Positions 1 through 5,351 of a stretch of DNA of 6,726 nt are shown here, one piece after another; within the stretch, counting starts at the first letter, position 1; each line of letters opens with the position of its first letter. The stretch is from the NCBI GenBank assembly GCA_028698765.1, contig JAQVVW010000077.1:1-6726 (forward strand). The letters are read 5' to 3'. The stretch comes from Methanoculleus sp. GTDB taxonomy: Archaea; Halobacteriota; Methanomicrobia; Methanomicrobiales; Methanoculleaceae. The position numbers and the translations under genes are program-made. The notes below the pieces were generated by a model that saw nothing but the letters and a program-made list of their open reading frames with translations, had not been told where the DNA came from and searched no databases.

Positions 1-1244
1 ATGATGACCGTCCGGGCCGAGCAGGGAACCATCGTGACCAGGAACGAGGCGATGATCCGCTCGCGCCGGGAGCGCAGGAGCCGGATGCTCATGATGGCCG
101 GCACGTTGCACCCGAACGCCAGGGTGAGGGGGATGACCGCCCCGCCGTGCATCCCGACCCGGTGCATCGCGTTGTCGGCGAGGAATGCCGCCCGGGTCAT
201 GTACCCGGAGTCCTCGAGGATGGAGATGATGATGTAGAAGAGGAAGACGTACGGGAACGCTATCCCCAGACCCGCCTGGAGCGCGAGCAGGATAGATACC
301 CCCAGTTCTTCGGCGAGCGGAGGCAGGCCGAGCGCGACGAACGGCTGCATCGCGTAGACCTCGAAGAACTCCACGATCATCTTCTCAAGGAACGATCCCG
401 TGACGAAGACGAAGAGGAGCATTCCGATCAGGATACCGATGAGGATCGGCATCCCGGGGATGATCCGCGTCAGGATGCTGTCCGGATCGGTCTGGGGGAG
501 CTGTGCCTCCTCCTTCACGGTGAGGTCGGCAATCTTGTGAGCGAAGTTGTGCCGGTTGGCCGCGATGATCTGGGCGACCGTCATCCGGTGCCGGGACTCG
601 ATCTCGTCGGAGATCGTCCGCGCCGCCTCGAGCAGTTCCGGGTTGTCGCCGAACCCGAGGAGCGCACGGACGCTCTCTTTCCGGTCGGCCCCGAACATCT
701 TCCCGAGACTCCGGACGGCCGCCTCGATGTGGTGGTCGTAGGGGATCTCGATCATCGACGGGCTCGAGGCGGCGAGGGCCGCCGGGATGATCCGGTCGAT
801 GTTCTTCCCCTGCGACGCCGCCGTCTGGATCACCTCGACGCCGAGAAGGTCGTGAATCGGCCCGGGATCGATCTCAAGCCCCCGTTTTGCGGCCTCGTCG
901 ACCATGTTCAGCACGACGACCATCGGGAGGCCGTACTCCGCCACCTGGAGGAGGAGGTAGAGGTTGCGCTCCAGGCGAGTGGCGTTCGCCACCACGATGA
1001 CCGCATCGACGTCCTGCTGCTCCAGGAACCGACGAACCAGGCCTTCCTCTTCCGAGTTCCCTTCGAGCGAATAGACCCCGGGCAGGTCAACGAGTTCGAC
1101 GATCTCGCGCTGGAAACAGGTGTTGCCCCGCTGCAGCTCGACGGTGGTTCCGGGGTAGTTGCTCACCTCCACCCCGAGGCCGGTGAGCTGGTTGAAGATG
1201 AGGGATTTGCCGACGCTGGGGTTGCCGATCAGCGCGAACCTCAT
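1..1244 (-). CDS. feoB: FeoB ferrous iron transporter, G-protein type (3'-truncated by window edge)
   Basis: This is the inner-membrane Fe(II) permease with an N-terminal GTPase domain that powers or gates uptake. Reading leftward from ATG at 1244, 414 complete codons are visible. G1 is GNPSVGKS (residues 7-14), the G2 region is NYPGTT (29-34), G3 is DLPG (53-56) and G4 is NMVD (113-116). A helical spacer follows (about 165-250), then hydrophobic segments at about 263-282 and 316-342. The gate motif LAFGCNVPAIM lies at 375-385, with the conserved Cys at 379, and MVPCSART at 405-412. The second half of the membrane domain lies outside the window. The ATG overlaps the upstream regulator's TGA (ATGA, 1241-1244), and a GGAG lies 8 nt before it inside that gene, so the two are almost certainly co-transcribed and translationally coupled. 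G1 has Ser where many FeoB have Asn (GNPN); I regard this as normal family variation. Identification is firm. Confidence 0.96.
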   Translation of the reverse strand, partial: MRFALIGNPSVGKSLIFNQLTGLGVEVSNYPGTTVELQRGNTCFQREIVELVDLPGVYSLEGNSEEEGLVRRFLEQQDVDAVIVVANATRLERNLYLLLQVAEYGLPMVVVLNMVDEAAKRGLEIDPGPIHDLLGVEVIQTAASQGKNIDRIIPAALAASSPSMIEIPYDHHIEAAVRSLGKMFGADRKESVRALLGFGDNPELLEAARTISDEIESRHRMTVAQIIAANRHNFAHKIADLTVKEEAQLPQTDPDSILTRIIPGMPILIGILIGMLLFVFVTGSFLEKMIVEFFEVYAMQPFVALGLPPLAEELGVSILLALQAGLGIAFPYVFLFYIIISILEDSGYMTRAAFLADNAMHRVGMHGGAVIPLTLAFGCNVPAIMSIRLLRSRRERIIASFLVTMVPCSARTVI

Positions 1245-1870
1245 GGACATGACTCCACGACGATCGATCGCGCGATCTCCGGGCTGATAGCGATGTCGCA
1301 GCCTTTCACCCTGACGACGACCGACTCGTTCGGGAGTTTGCGCCGGATCTGCACGATCTCTCCGGGGAAGATGCCGAGATCGAGCAGCCTCCGGTGCCGC
1401 CGGGGCCCGCGCATCATCGCCACCCGGACGGTGTCGCCTTCCTTGCAGTCGAGCAGCGTGCAGTCCTGCCCCCGGCAGCGTCCCATACGCCCCGGCGGGG
1501 ACTGGGAGTCGTCCATGTAGGAGGAGAGCCGCTCGATCGTCTCGTCGGATATCCCGTGCTCGAGGGTGCAGGCCTCCCTGCTCGCGGCGTCCTCATCGAC
1601 ACCGAGCATCTCCGTCAAAAAACACTGGAGAACACGGTGTTTCCGGGCCACCCTCGCTGCCAACGACGAGCCCTTCCCGGTAAGCCTGACGGCGTCGCCG
1701 TCCGCACGTTCCAGGTATCCTTCCTCGACCAGAGAGGCGACGGTCGTCCCGGCGGTCTCCTTCCCGGTATCGAGGGCCGCCGCTATCTCGTCCAGCGTCG
1801 CCGCCCGGCCGCCGCTCTCCGTGATCGTGAGGATTGCTTCGAGATAATCCTCAAACGTGGAAGGAAGCAT
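1241..1870 (-). CDS. DtxR/MntR-family metal-dependent repressor fused to FeoA domain
   Basis: A 209-residue cytoplasmic protein that probably senses Fe(II) (or Mn(II)), represses the feo operon, and supplies FeoA function to FeoB. Residues 1-70 form the winged helix (EDYLEAIL near the N-terminus, TVASLVEEGYLERADG at about 43-58). Residues 71-120 are the DtxR dimerisation and metal domain: RKHR (76-79) and EACTLEHGISDE (99-110). By comparison with DtxR, C101, E104 and H105 match primary-site ligands, while D8 matches the MntR Asp rather than DtxR Met10. The ancillary-site Glu83 and His98 positions are Gln82 and Ser97 here. Residues about 138-205 are an SH3-like FeoA domain (RRLLDLGIFPGEIVQI at 160-175). 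The linker has evenly spaced C132, C137 and C142. The start at 1870 fits the TATA box about 30 nt upstream and implies a nearly leaderless mRNA. The metal specificity is inferred from context only. Confidence 0.92.
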   Translation of the reverse strand: MLPSTFEDYLEAILTITESGGRAATLDEIAAALDTGKETAGTTVASLVEEGYLERADGDAVRLTGKGSSLAARVARKHRVLQCFLTEMLGVDEDAASREACTLEHGISDETIERLSSYMDDSQSPPGRMGRCRGQDCTLLDCKEGDTVRVAMMRGPRRHRRLLDLGIFPGEIVQIRRKLPNESVVVRVKGCDIAISPEIARSIVVESCP

Positions 1871-1890
1871 GTTACAATTTCTTTGACTCC

Positions 1891-1905
1891 TATAAGTTTA
1901 TATTT
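1891..1905 (-). promoter_or_regulatory. Archaeal TATA-type promoter of the dtxR-feoA/feoB operon, with overlapping inverted repeat
   Basis: On the minus strand the sequence AAATATAAAC (1905-1896) matches an archaeal TATA box in an otherwise GC-rich neighbourhood. Transcription would start about 25 nt downstream, near 1875, only a few bases before the ATG at 1870, so the mRNA would be nearly leaderless. A GGAG at 1890-1887 is 16 nt from the start codon, too far for a normal Shine-Dalgarno site. The TATA box is part of a perfect 5-bp inverted repeat, TATAA-gt-TTATA (1891-1902). This is a plausible place for the regulator to bind and block TBP (autoregulation), but that is inference. Confidence 0.6.
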
Positions 1906-1910
1906 GGGGG

Positions 1911-2060
1911 TGTAGGCAGCATACGCGGGAAGACCCCTTGCGCAGGCTGAGGGATGAGAGCATAGCCTCCCTCCTCCAGGATCACTTTCACCGTGCACGG
2001 CTCTTCTTTATGTCGAAAAACTGCAGATCACTCATGCGATAGCCAGCAGGAGAGTTTCCG
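1911..2060. other. Intergenic region holding the unresolved left end of the tnpB element
   Basis: This stretch separates the feo promoter from tnpB and contains no convincing gene. It holds alternative stems AGGCT/AGCCT (1944-1948 with 1964-1968) and GAGGG/CCCTC (1949-1953 with 1969-1973), a perfect 10-bp palindrome CCGTGCACGG (1991-2000), and an A/T-rich TTTATG (2007-2012) that could be a weak promoter element for tnpB or a target-adjacent motif. The left transposon boundary should lie here, but I cannot place it without an empty-site sequence or another copy. Confidence 0.45.
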
Positions 2061-3315
2061 GTGCACATCACCGCAAAGATCAGGATTCAGGTCATACCTG
2101 AGCAGGAGGACGTGCTCTGGCATCTCTCCGAGAAGTGCCGATTAGTCTACAATTTTGCGCTTGCCGAGCGGAACCGAAATTACCAGGAAAACAAAGACAG
2201 ACCCGGCAAACAGTACATCGGATATGTGCAGCAGGCGAACGCCCTCCCCAAGTTGAAGGAAAAGTATCCCGAGTACAAGTGGGTCTACTCAAAAGTGCTT
2301 CAAACGACGTTGAAGTCCCTGGACGACGACTTTCGCTCATTCTTCGCCCTGCGACAGAATGGGGATAAGGGGGCAAATCCCCCAGGGTTCAAGGGAAAAG
2401 ACCACTTCTGCACGCTACGCTACAACCAGAGCGGATTCAAGATCGAGAGGGACCAGATCTGGTTCTCCCACTTCTACAACACGGTGCCACTGATCTTCGC
2501 CCTACCCGCTGGTTCTCAGTTCATCAACGTCAAACAGGTTGATCTCTTCTACGACGACATCAAGAGCGCGTACTATGTATCGATCGTTCATGAGGTCCAG
2601 CCGGCGCAGGAGTACCGTGACAACGGGCTCTACCAAGCGTTTGACCTCGGGGTGACCCAGCACGTCGGGGTGAACAGTCACGGGAAGTTCATTGGGTTTT
2701 CTGTGGCTCGCCCGGACAAGTACTGGAAAACCCCGATCGCTGAGTTGCAGGCCCGGCGAGACCACTGTAAGAAGAAGAGTCGAAAGTGGCAGAAGCTGAA
2801 CCGGCTCAAGCGGAAGTGTGAACGAAAACAGGGCAACCAGATCAAAGATTTCCAGCACAAATTGAGCAAGAAAATCGTTGAGAACACTCGCGCTAACACG
2901 ATCCTCGTTGGGGATCTGAGCGTGAAGCAGATGCCCCGGTCCCGGCAGGCGACCCCGGGGCTCAACCGCGCCACCCAGAACACGGGACACCTGTCGCGGT
3001 TCATCAGATTTTTGACCTACAAGGCAACCCTTGCAGGTAAGAGAGTAATAAAAATCGATGAACAGAACACGACAAAAGCCTGTTGTGTCTGCGGGGCGCT
3101 TCACGACATGCCGCTCTGGAAGCGAGTTATAGAATGTGAGTGCGGGAACACCATGGATCGAGACCGGAACAGTGCGGTCAATATCATGGTACGGTTCCTA
3201 TCACAGAATGCCCTGCGAACGGGCTACCGGCAGTTCGCCGATAATCTGCGACAAACAGGTCTGGAAATTCCAGTACACTCGCAGGAAGCCCCCTGCGTAG
3301 GCGGGGGTAGTTCGC
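2013..3315 (+). mobile_element. IS605/IS1341-type element with a lone tnpB (boundaries approximate)
   Basis: The element consists of tnpB alone; no HUH transposase TnpA of the IS200 type is seen on either strand, so it would be non-autonomous for transposition. The tnpB section looks less GC-rich than the feo, polX and uppS genes around it, which fits acquisition. The right end is suggested by a GC stem followed by GTAGTTCGC (3289-3315), close to the GTAGTTCAC-like end I remember from this family. The left boundary given is only a guess, placed just after TTTATG at 2007-2012. IS605-type elements do not make target duplications, so no flanking repeats are expected and none were needed for this call. 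Confidence 0.5.
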
Positions 3316-3335
3316 GGATTTGGGTAGTACCATAG
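2061..3335 (+). CDS. tnpB: TnpB, RNA-guided nuclease family protein of IS605/IS1341 element, altered RuvC-II
   Basis: A 424-residue protein of the OrfB/TnpB family, the IS-encoded relatives and ancestors of Cas12, which use an omega RNA from the element's right end to cut DNA. GTG is chosen as start because AGGAG (2048-2052) sits 8 nt upstream. Residues 1-180 are the helical N-terminal and wedge-type region. RuvC-I is AFDLGV (Asp195), a basic coiled-coil-like region spans about 228-275, RuvC-II is ILVGDLSVKQM (281-291), and RuvC-III is TMDRDRNSAVNIM (364-376, Asp366). The zinc finger uses C341, C344, C359 and C361, with CxC rather than CxxC in the second pair. Most TnpBs have Glu at the position of Gly284, so the classical RuvC triad is incomplete. 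Either the protein is nuclease-dead or a glutamate elsewhere substitutes. The last residues (about 418-424) are probably encoded by DNA beyond the transposon end. Confidence 0.93.
   Translation: MHITAKIRIQVIPEQEDVLWHLSEKCRLVYNFALAERNRNYQENKDRPGKQYIGYVQQANALPKLKEKYPEYKWVYSKVLQTTLKSLDDDFRSFFALRQNGDKGANPPGFKGKDHFCTLRYNQSGFKIERDQIWFSHFYNTVPLIFALPAGSQFINVKQVDLFYDDIKSAYYVSIVHEVQPAQEYRDNGLYQAFDLGVTQHVGVNSHGKFIGFSVARPDKYWKTPIAELQARRDHCKKKSRKWQKLNRLKRKCERKQGNQIKDFQHKLSKKIVENTRANTILVGDLSVKQMPRSRQATPGLNRATQNTGHLSRFIRFLTYKATLAGKRVIKIDEQNTTKACCVCGALHDMPLWKRVIECECGNTMDRDRNSAVNIMVRFLSQNALRTGYRQFADNLRQTGLEIPVHSQEAPCVGGGSSRIWVVP
3200..3316 (+). ncRNA. Candidate omega RNA scaffold overlapping the tnpB 3' end
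   Basis: TnpB omega RNAs are derived from the 3' end of the tnpB transcript, end at the right end of the element, and use the adjacent flanking DNA as guide. This segment has three stems in the expected place: GCGAAC/GTTCGC (3215-3220 with 3233-3238), CTGGA-aat-TCCAG (3261-3273), and CCCCC/GGGGG with a 9-nt loop (3289-3293 with 3303-3307). The last is followed by GTAGTTCGC. The guide would start at about 3316. The position and stems are seen directly; function is inferred from the family. Confidence 0.45.
3289..3307 (+). repeat. GC-rich stem-loop at the right end of the tnpB element
   Basis: A perfect 5-bp C/G stem (3289-3293 with 3303-3307) closes a 9-nt loop and lies 26-46 nt before the tnpB stop. 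Subterminal hairpins of this kind are recognised as single-stranded DNA by TnpA in IS200/IS605 elements and also form the last stem of the omega RNA. Confidence 0.5.
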
Positions 3336-3418
3336 GAATTGTCAACGATCTACGGCCTGAGGAGGATGGGTGGGCCGGGTCGGCAGCGGGAGCGTGAAGC
3401 GATCTATGACTCCAGACG

Positions 3419-3425
3419 TTTTTTT
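3419..3425 (+). terminator. Possible oligo-T terminator downstream of tnpB
   Basis: Seven consecutive T on the plus strand, 84 nt after the tnpB stop. Euryarchaeal RNA polymerase can terminate on oligo-T in the non-template strand without a hairpin. It is one of very few such runs in this GC-rich window. It may instead be chance in decaying DNA. Confidence 0.25.
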
Positions 3426-3467
3426 GGGATCCGAACTATTCGATCTACACGCATCTTTCGGGCATGA

Positions 3468-3644
3468 CCGTTACCTCCTACCGGCAGGAAGGTGGCAATG
3501 ACGATGGTCTTCATCTGGCGCATAGATAACGGCAAACTTGCAGAGGGATGGGAAGTCGATGAGGACCGGGATTTCCTCAAACAACCGGGCGTCATCGAAT
3601 ACACGGAAAAAGGAAAGAAACTCTTTCCGGGAGATGCCAGGTAG
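3468..3644 (+). pseudogene. C-terminal remnant of a SnoaL-like / ester cyclase (NTF2-fold) gene
   Basis: The frame ending at TAG 3642-3644 reads LPPTGRKVAMTMVFIWRIDNG and then KLAEGWEVDED, followed by LLQ-type residues replaced by FLKQPGVIEYTEKGKKLFPG. This fits the end of SnoaL-like polyketide cyclase/ester cyclase proteins, where a PPTGK-V motif is followed by a strand and then DGKI-E-W. Full members are about 130-150 residues; only about 58 codons are in frame here, with a TGA at 3465-3467 just upstream. In another frame, THLSGM (3449-3466) resembles the THTGEFMG that normally precedes PPTGK, suggesting a small indel there. The N-terminal half is absent. An ATG at 3498 could give a 48-residue peptide but without a good ribosome site. 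I call it a dead fragment, possibly broken when the tnpB element or another rearrangement arrived. Confidence 0.6.
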
Positions 3645-3659
3645 TGACTGTATCGGCCA

Positions 3660-3674
3660 GGCAGGTTTCCTGCC
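3660..3674. repeat. Perfect hairpin, 6-bp stem with TTT loop
   Basis: GGCAGG (3660-3665), TTT, CCTGCC (3669-3674). It sits 15 nt after the stop of the SnoaL-like remnant and about 50 nt before polX. No T-tract follows, so a bacterial-type terminator is unlikely; it could be a relic of the older gene's 3' end or a structure in the polX leader. Confidence 0.4.
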
Positions 3675-3716
3675 CGAGCCTGCACCCGGCAAGCATCAAG
3701 GCCTATATGGTTTTGG

Positions 3717-3721
3717 GGAGG
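3717..3721 (+). promoter_or_regulatory. Ribosome binding site of polX, compatible with GTG 3726 or ATG 3732
   Basis: GGAGG lies 4 nt before GTG at 3726 and 10 nt before ATG at 3732. Both starts are in the same frame, differing by two residues (Met-Ile). The spacing does not decide firmly; ATG at 3732 is at least as plausible as the GTG. A TATAT at 3704-3708 is too close to serve as a promoter for a leader containing this site, so the true promoter is probably farther upstream. Confidence 0.5.
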
Positions 3722-3725
3722 AAGA

Positions 3726-5351
3726 GTGATCATGGGAACCCCGGAGGGGCAGGTCACGAACAGGGATGTCGCCGAACGGCTCGCGTTGATGGCCCGCCTC
3801 CTCGGGATCGCGGGGGAGGACCGGTACCGGATCGCGGCCTACGAACGGGCGGCGCGGCAGATCGACCGCCTCTCCCTCCCGGTCGCCGGGCTCGACGAGG
3901 AGGGTCTCACCCGTATCCCGGGGATAGGGGAGAGGATTGCCGGGCAGATCCGCGAGATCGCCGCCACCGGAACGTTCGGGGAACTAAAAGATCTCCAGGC
4001 AGCCATACCCGGATCGGTCGTCGAACTGCTCGGCGTTGCCGGGGTGGGGCCGAGGACGCTCCACGTCCTCTACAAGAAACTCGGCATCCGGAGCCTGGAC
4101 GACCTGGAGCGGGCGGTGAAGGGGCACCGGCTCAGGGCGCTCTCGGGGTTCGGGGCAAAGAAGGAAGAGGCGATCAGGCGGGGCATCGAGCAGTTCCGGA
4201 AGAGGTCGAACCGGATGACCCGCCCGCAGGCCGACGCGGTGCTCGCGGCCCTGCCGGACGGCCGGTACACGGTTGCGGGAAGTTACCGGCGGGGGTCGAG
4301 CACTGTAGACAGGCTCACGATCGTCGTTGCCGGGAATGGAAGCGCCGCTGGAGACCGCATACCCACCGACCCCGATCTGGACGTCCGGTTCACCGAACCC
4401 GGCCGGTGCGGCACCGCGCTCCTCTGCGCCACCGGTTCGGCCGGGTTCCTGGAGAGGTTCGGGGAGGTGGCGGCGCGACAGGGCTACCGGCTCACGCCCG
4501 ACGGTCTTGTAGAGACCGCAAACGGGCGGCTGCAGGAGTTCGCAAGCGAGGACGAGGTCTTTTCGTTCCTCGGGATGGAGCCGGTTCCGCCGGAACTCCG
4601 GGAGGACCGGGGCGAGATCGAACTCGCCCTCCGGCACGCACTCCCCGATCTGGTCGATCTCTCCGACGTGCGGGGCGATCTTCACGCCCACACCACATGG
4701 AGCGACGGCCGCCAGTCGCTTGAGGATGTGGCGGAGGCAGGGGAGAGAGGGGGTTACGAGTACGTCGTCATCACCGACCACTCTTCAAGGGTGCGCCCTG
4801 AGGCCCTGGCAAAGCAGCAGGCCGAGATCGAGCGTGTCAACCGGCACCACGACTGCTGCCTCCTTGCCGGGAGCGAGGTGGACATCAGGAGCGACGGCAC
4901 ACTCGGGTACGAGAACAGGGTTCTTGCCGACCTCGACCTGGTGATCGCCTCCGTCCACTCGGGGTTCTCCCAGGACCAGGACATCCTGACCCGGCGCATC
5001 CTCACCGCGATGGAGAACGAGCACGTCGACATCATCGGCCACCCCACCGGCCGCCTGCTCGACCAGAGGCCGGCGTATGCCGTCGACCTCGAGCGCGTCA
5101 TCGCACACGCGGCGGCGACGGGGACGGCTCTCGAGATCAACGCTTCACCGCACCGGCTCGATCTTGAGGATATTTATATCCGGCAGGCCAAGAAAGAAGG
5201 AGTGAAACTGGCTATAGGAACAGATGCCCATAGAAACGGCGAGTTTACAAATATGCGCTACGGTATAACTCTAGCGCGCCGGGGCTGGTGCACCCCGGAC
5301 GACGTCCTGAACACCCGTTCCCTTTCCGCGCTGCTGGAGTGGGCGGCATGA
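3726..5351 (+). CDS. PolX-family protein with intact PHP nuclease domain and degenerate polymerase palm
   Basis: PolX proteins join a polymerase-beta-like module to a PHP phosphoesterase and act in DNA repair; the PHP part gives 3'-5' exonuclease and AP-endonuclease activity in studied members. Residue numbers count from GTG. Helix-hairpin-helix motifs lie at 64-75 (IPGIGERIAGQI), 103-112 (GVAGVGPRTL) and 139-150. The palm starts with GSYRRG (185-190), but the normal GDIDI-type segment is VDRLTI (194-199), so both metal-binding Asp are Arg196 and Thr198. About 15-20 residues, instead of a much longer loop, then lead to DLDVRF, where Asp219 fits the third carboxylate. TGS is at 236-238. The PHP domain (about 314-540) keeps all nine ligands: H320, H322, D327, H352, E384, H411, H439, D500 and H502. 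At 541 residues it is about 30 shorter than the roughly 570 usual for the family, matching the palm deletion. I expect a nuclease or DNA-binding repair protein without polymerase activity. Confidence 0.9.
   Translation: MIMGTPEGQVTNRDVAERLALMARLLGIAGEDRYRIAAYERAARQIDRLSLPVAGLDEEGLTRIPGIGERIAGQIREIAATGTFGELKDLQAAIPGSVVELLGVAGVGPRTLHVLYKKLGIRSLDDLERAVKGHRLRALSGFGAKKEEAIRRGIEQFRKRSNRMTRPQADAVLAALPDGRYTVAGSYRRGSSTVDRLTIVVAGNGSAAGDRIPTDPDLDVRFTEPGRCGTALLCATGSAGFLERFGEVAARQGYRLTPDGLVETANGRLQEFASEDEVFSFLGMEPVPPELREDRGEIELALRHALPDLVDLSDVRGDLHAHTTWSDGRQSLEDVAEAGERGGYEYVVITDHSSRVRPEALAKQQAEIERVNRHHDCCLLAGSEVDIRSDGTLGYENRVLADLDLVIASVHSGFSQDQDILTRRILTAMENEHVDIIGHPTGRLLDQRPAYAVDLERVIAHAAATGTALEINASPHRLDLEDIYIRQAKKEGVKLAIGTDAHRNGEFTNMRYGITLARRGWCTPDDVLNTRSLSALLEWAA

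Larger units (their letters stand above)
3336..3725. other. 390-nt decayed intergenic region between tnpB and polX
   Basis: There is no intact gene here. From left to right it holds: a short open stretch continuing across the transposon end (readable as IGIVNDLRPEEDG at about 3332-3370, unrecognised, stop near 3394), a run of seven T (3419-3425), the C-terminal remnant of a SnoaL-like gene (about 3468-3644), a perfect hairpin (3660-3674), a TATAT motif (3704-3708), and the ribosome binding site of polX (3717-3721). The reading frames on the minus strand here do not resemble any protein I know. Confidence 0.6.

Noticed and set aside
147..1520. A 457-codon open frame on the plus strand
   Set aside because: It is antisense to feoB and the DtxR-FeoA gene, is extremely rich in Asp, Arg, Glu and His as expected from a GC-rich shadow frame, and shows no domain.
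1980..2032. GATCACT repeated at 1980-1986 and 2026-2032 as possible target duplication or transposon-end repeat
   Set aside because: Seven bases only; both copies lie on the same side of tnpB, and IS605-type elements do not duplicate their targets.
2502..3104. A 200-codon minus-strand frame inside tnpB that might suggest an antisense TnpA or accessory gene
   Set aside because: There is no HUH or catalytic Tyr motif and no resemblance to TnpA; tnpB on the plus strand explains the region.
3404..3757. A 117-codon minus-strand frame between tnpB and polX
   Set aside because: It has no recognisable motifs and overlaps the SnoaL-like remnant and the polX start; probably chance.
3644..4723. A 359-codon plus-strand frame overlapping the first half of polX
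   Set aside because: Its composition is Arg/Gly/Pro-rich low complexity, and the real PolX motifs are in the other frame.
5288..5347. A longer start for the cis-prenyltransferase-like gene inside polX
   Set aside because: The extra 20 residues are a shadow of the PolX C-terminus; ATG 5348 has the ATGA overlap and a ribosome site 8 nt upstream.
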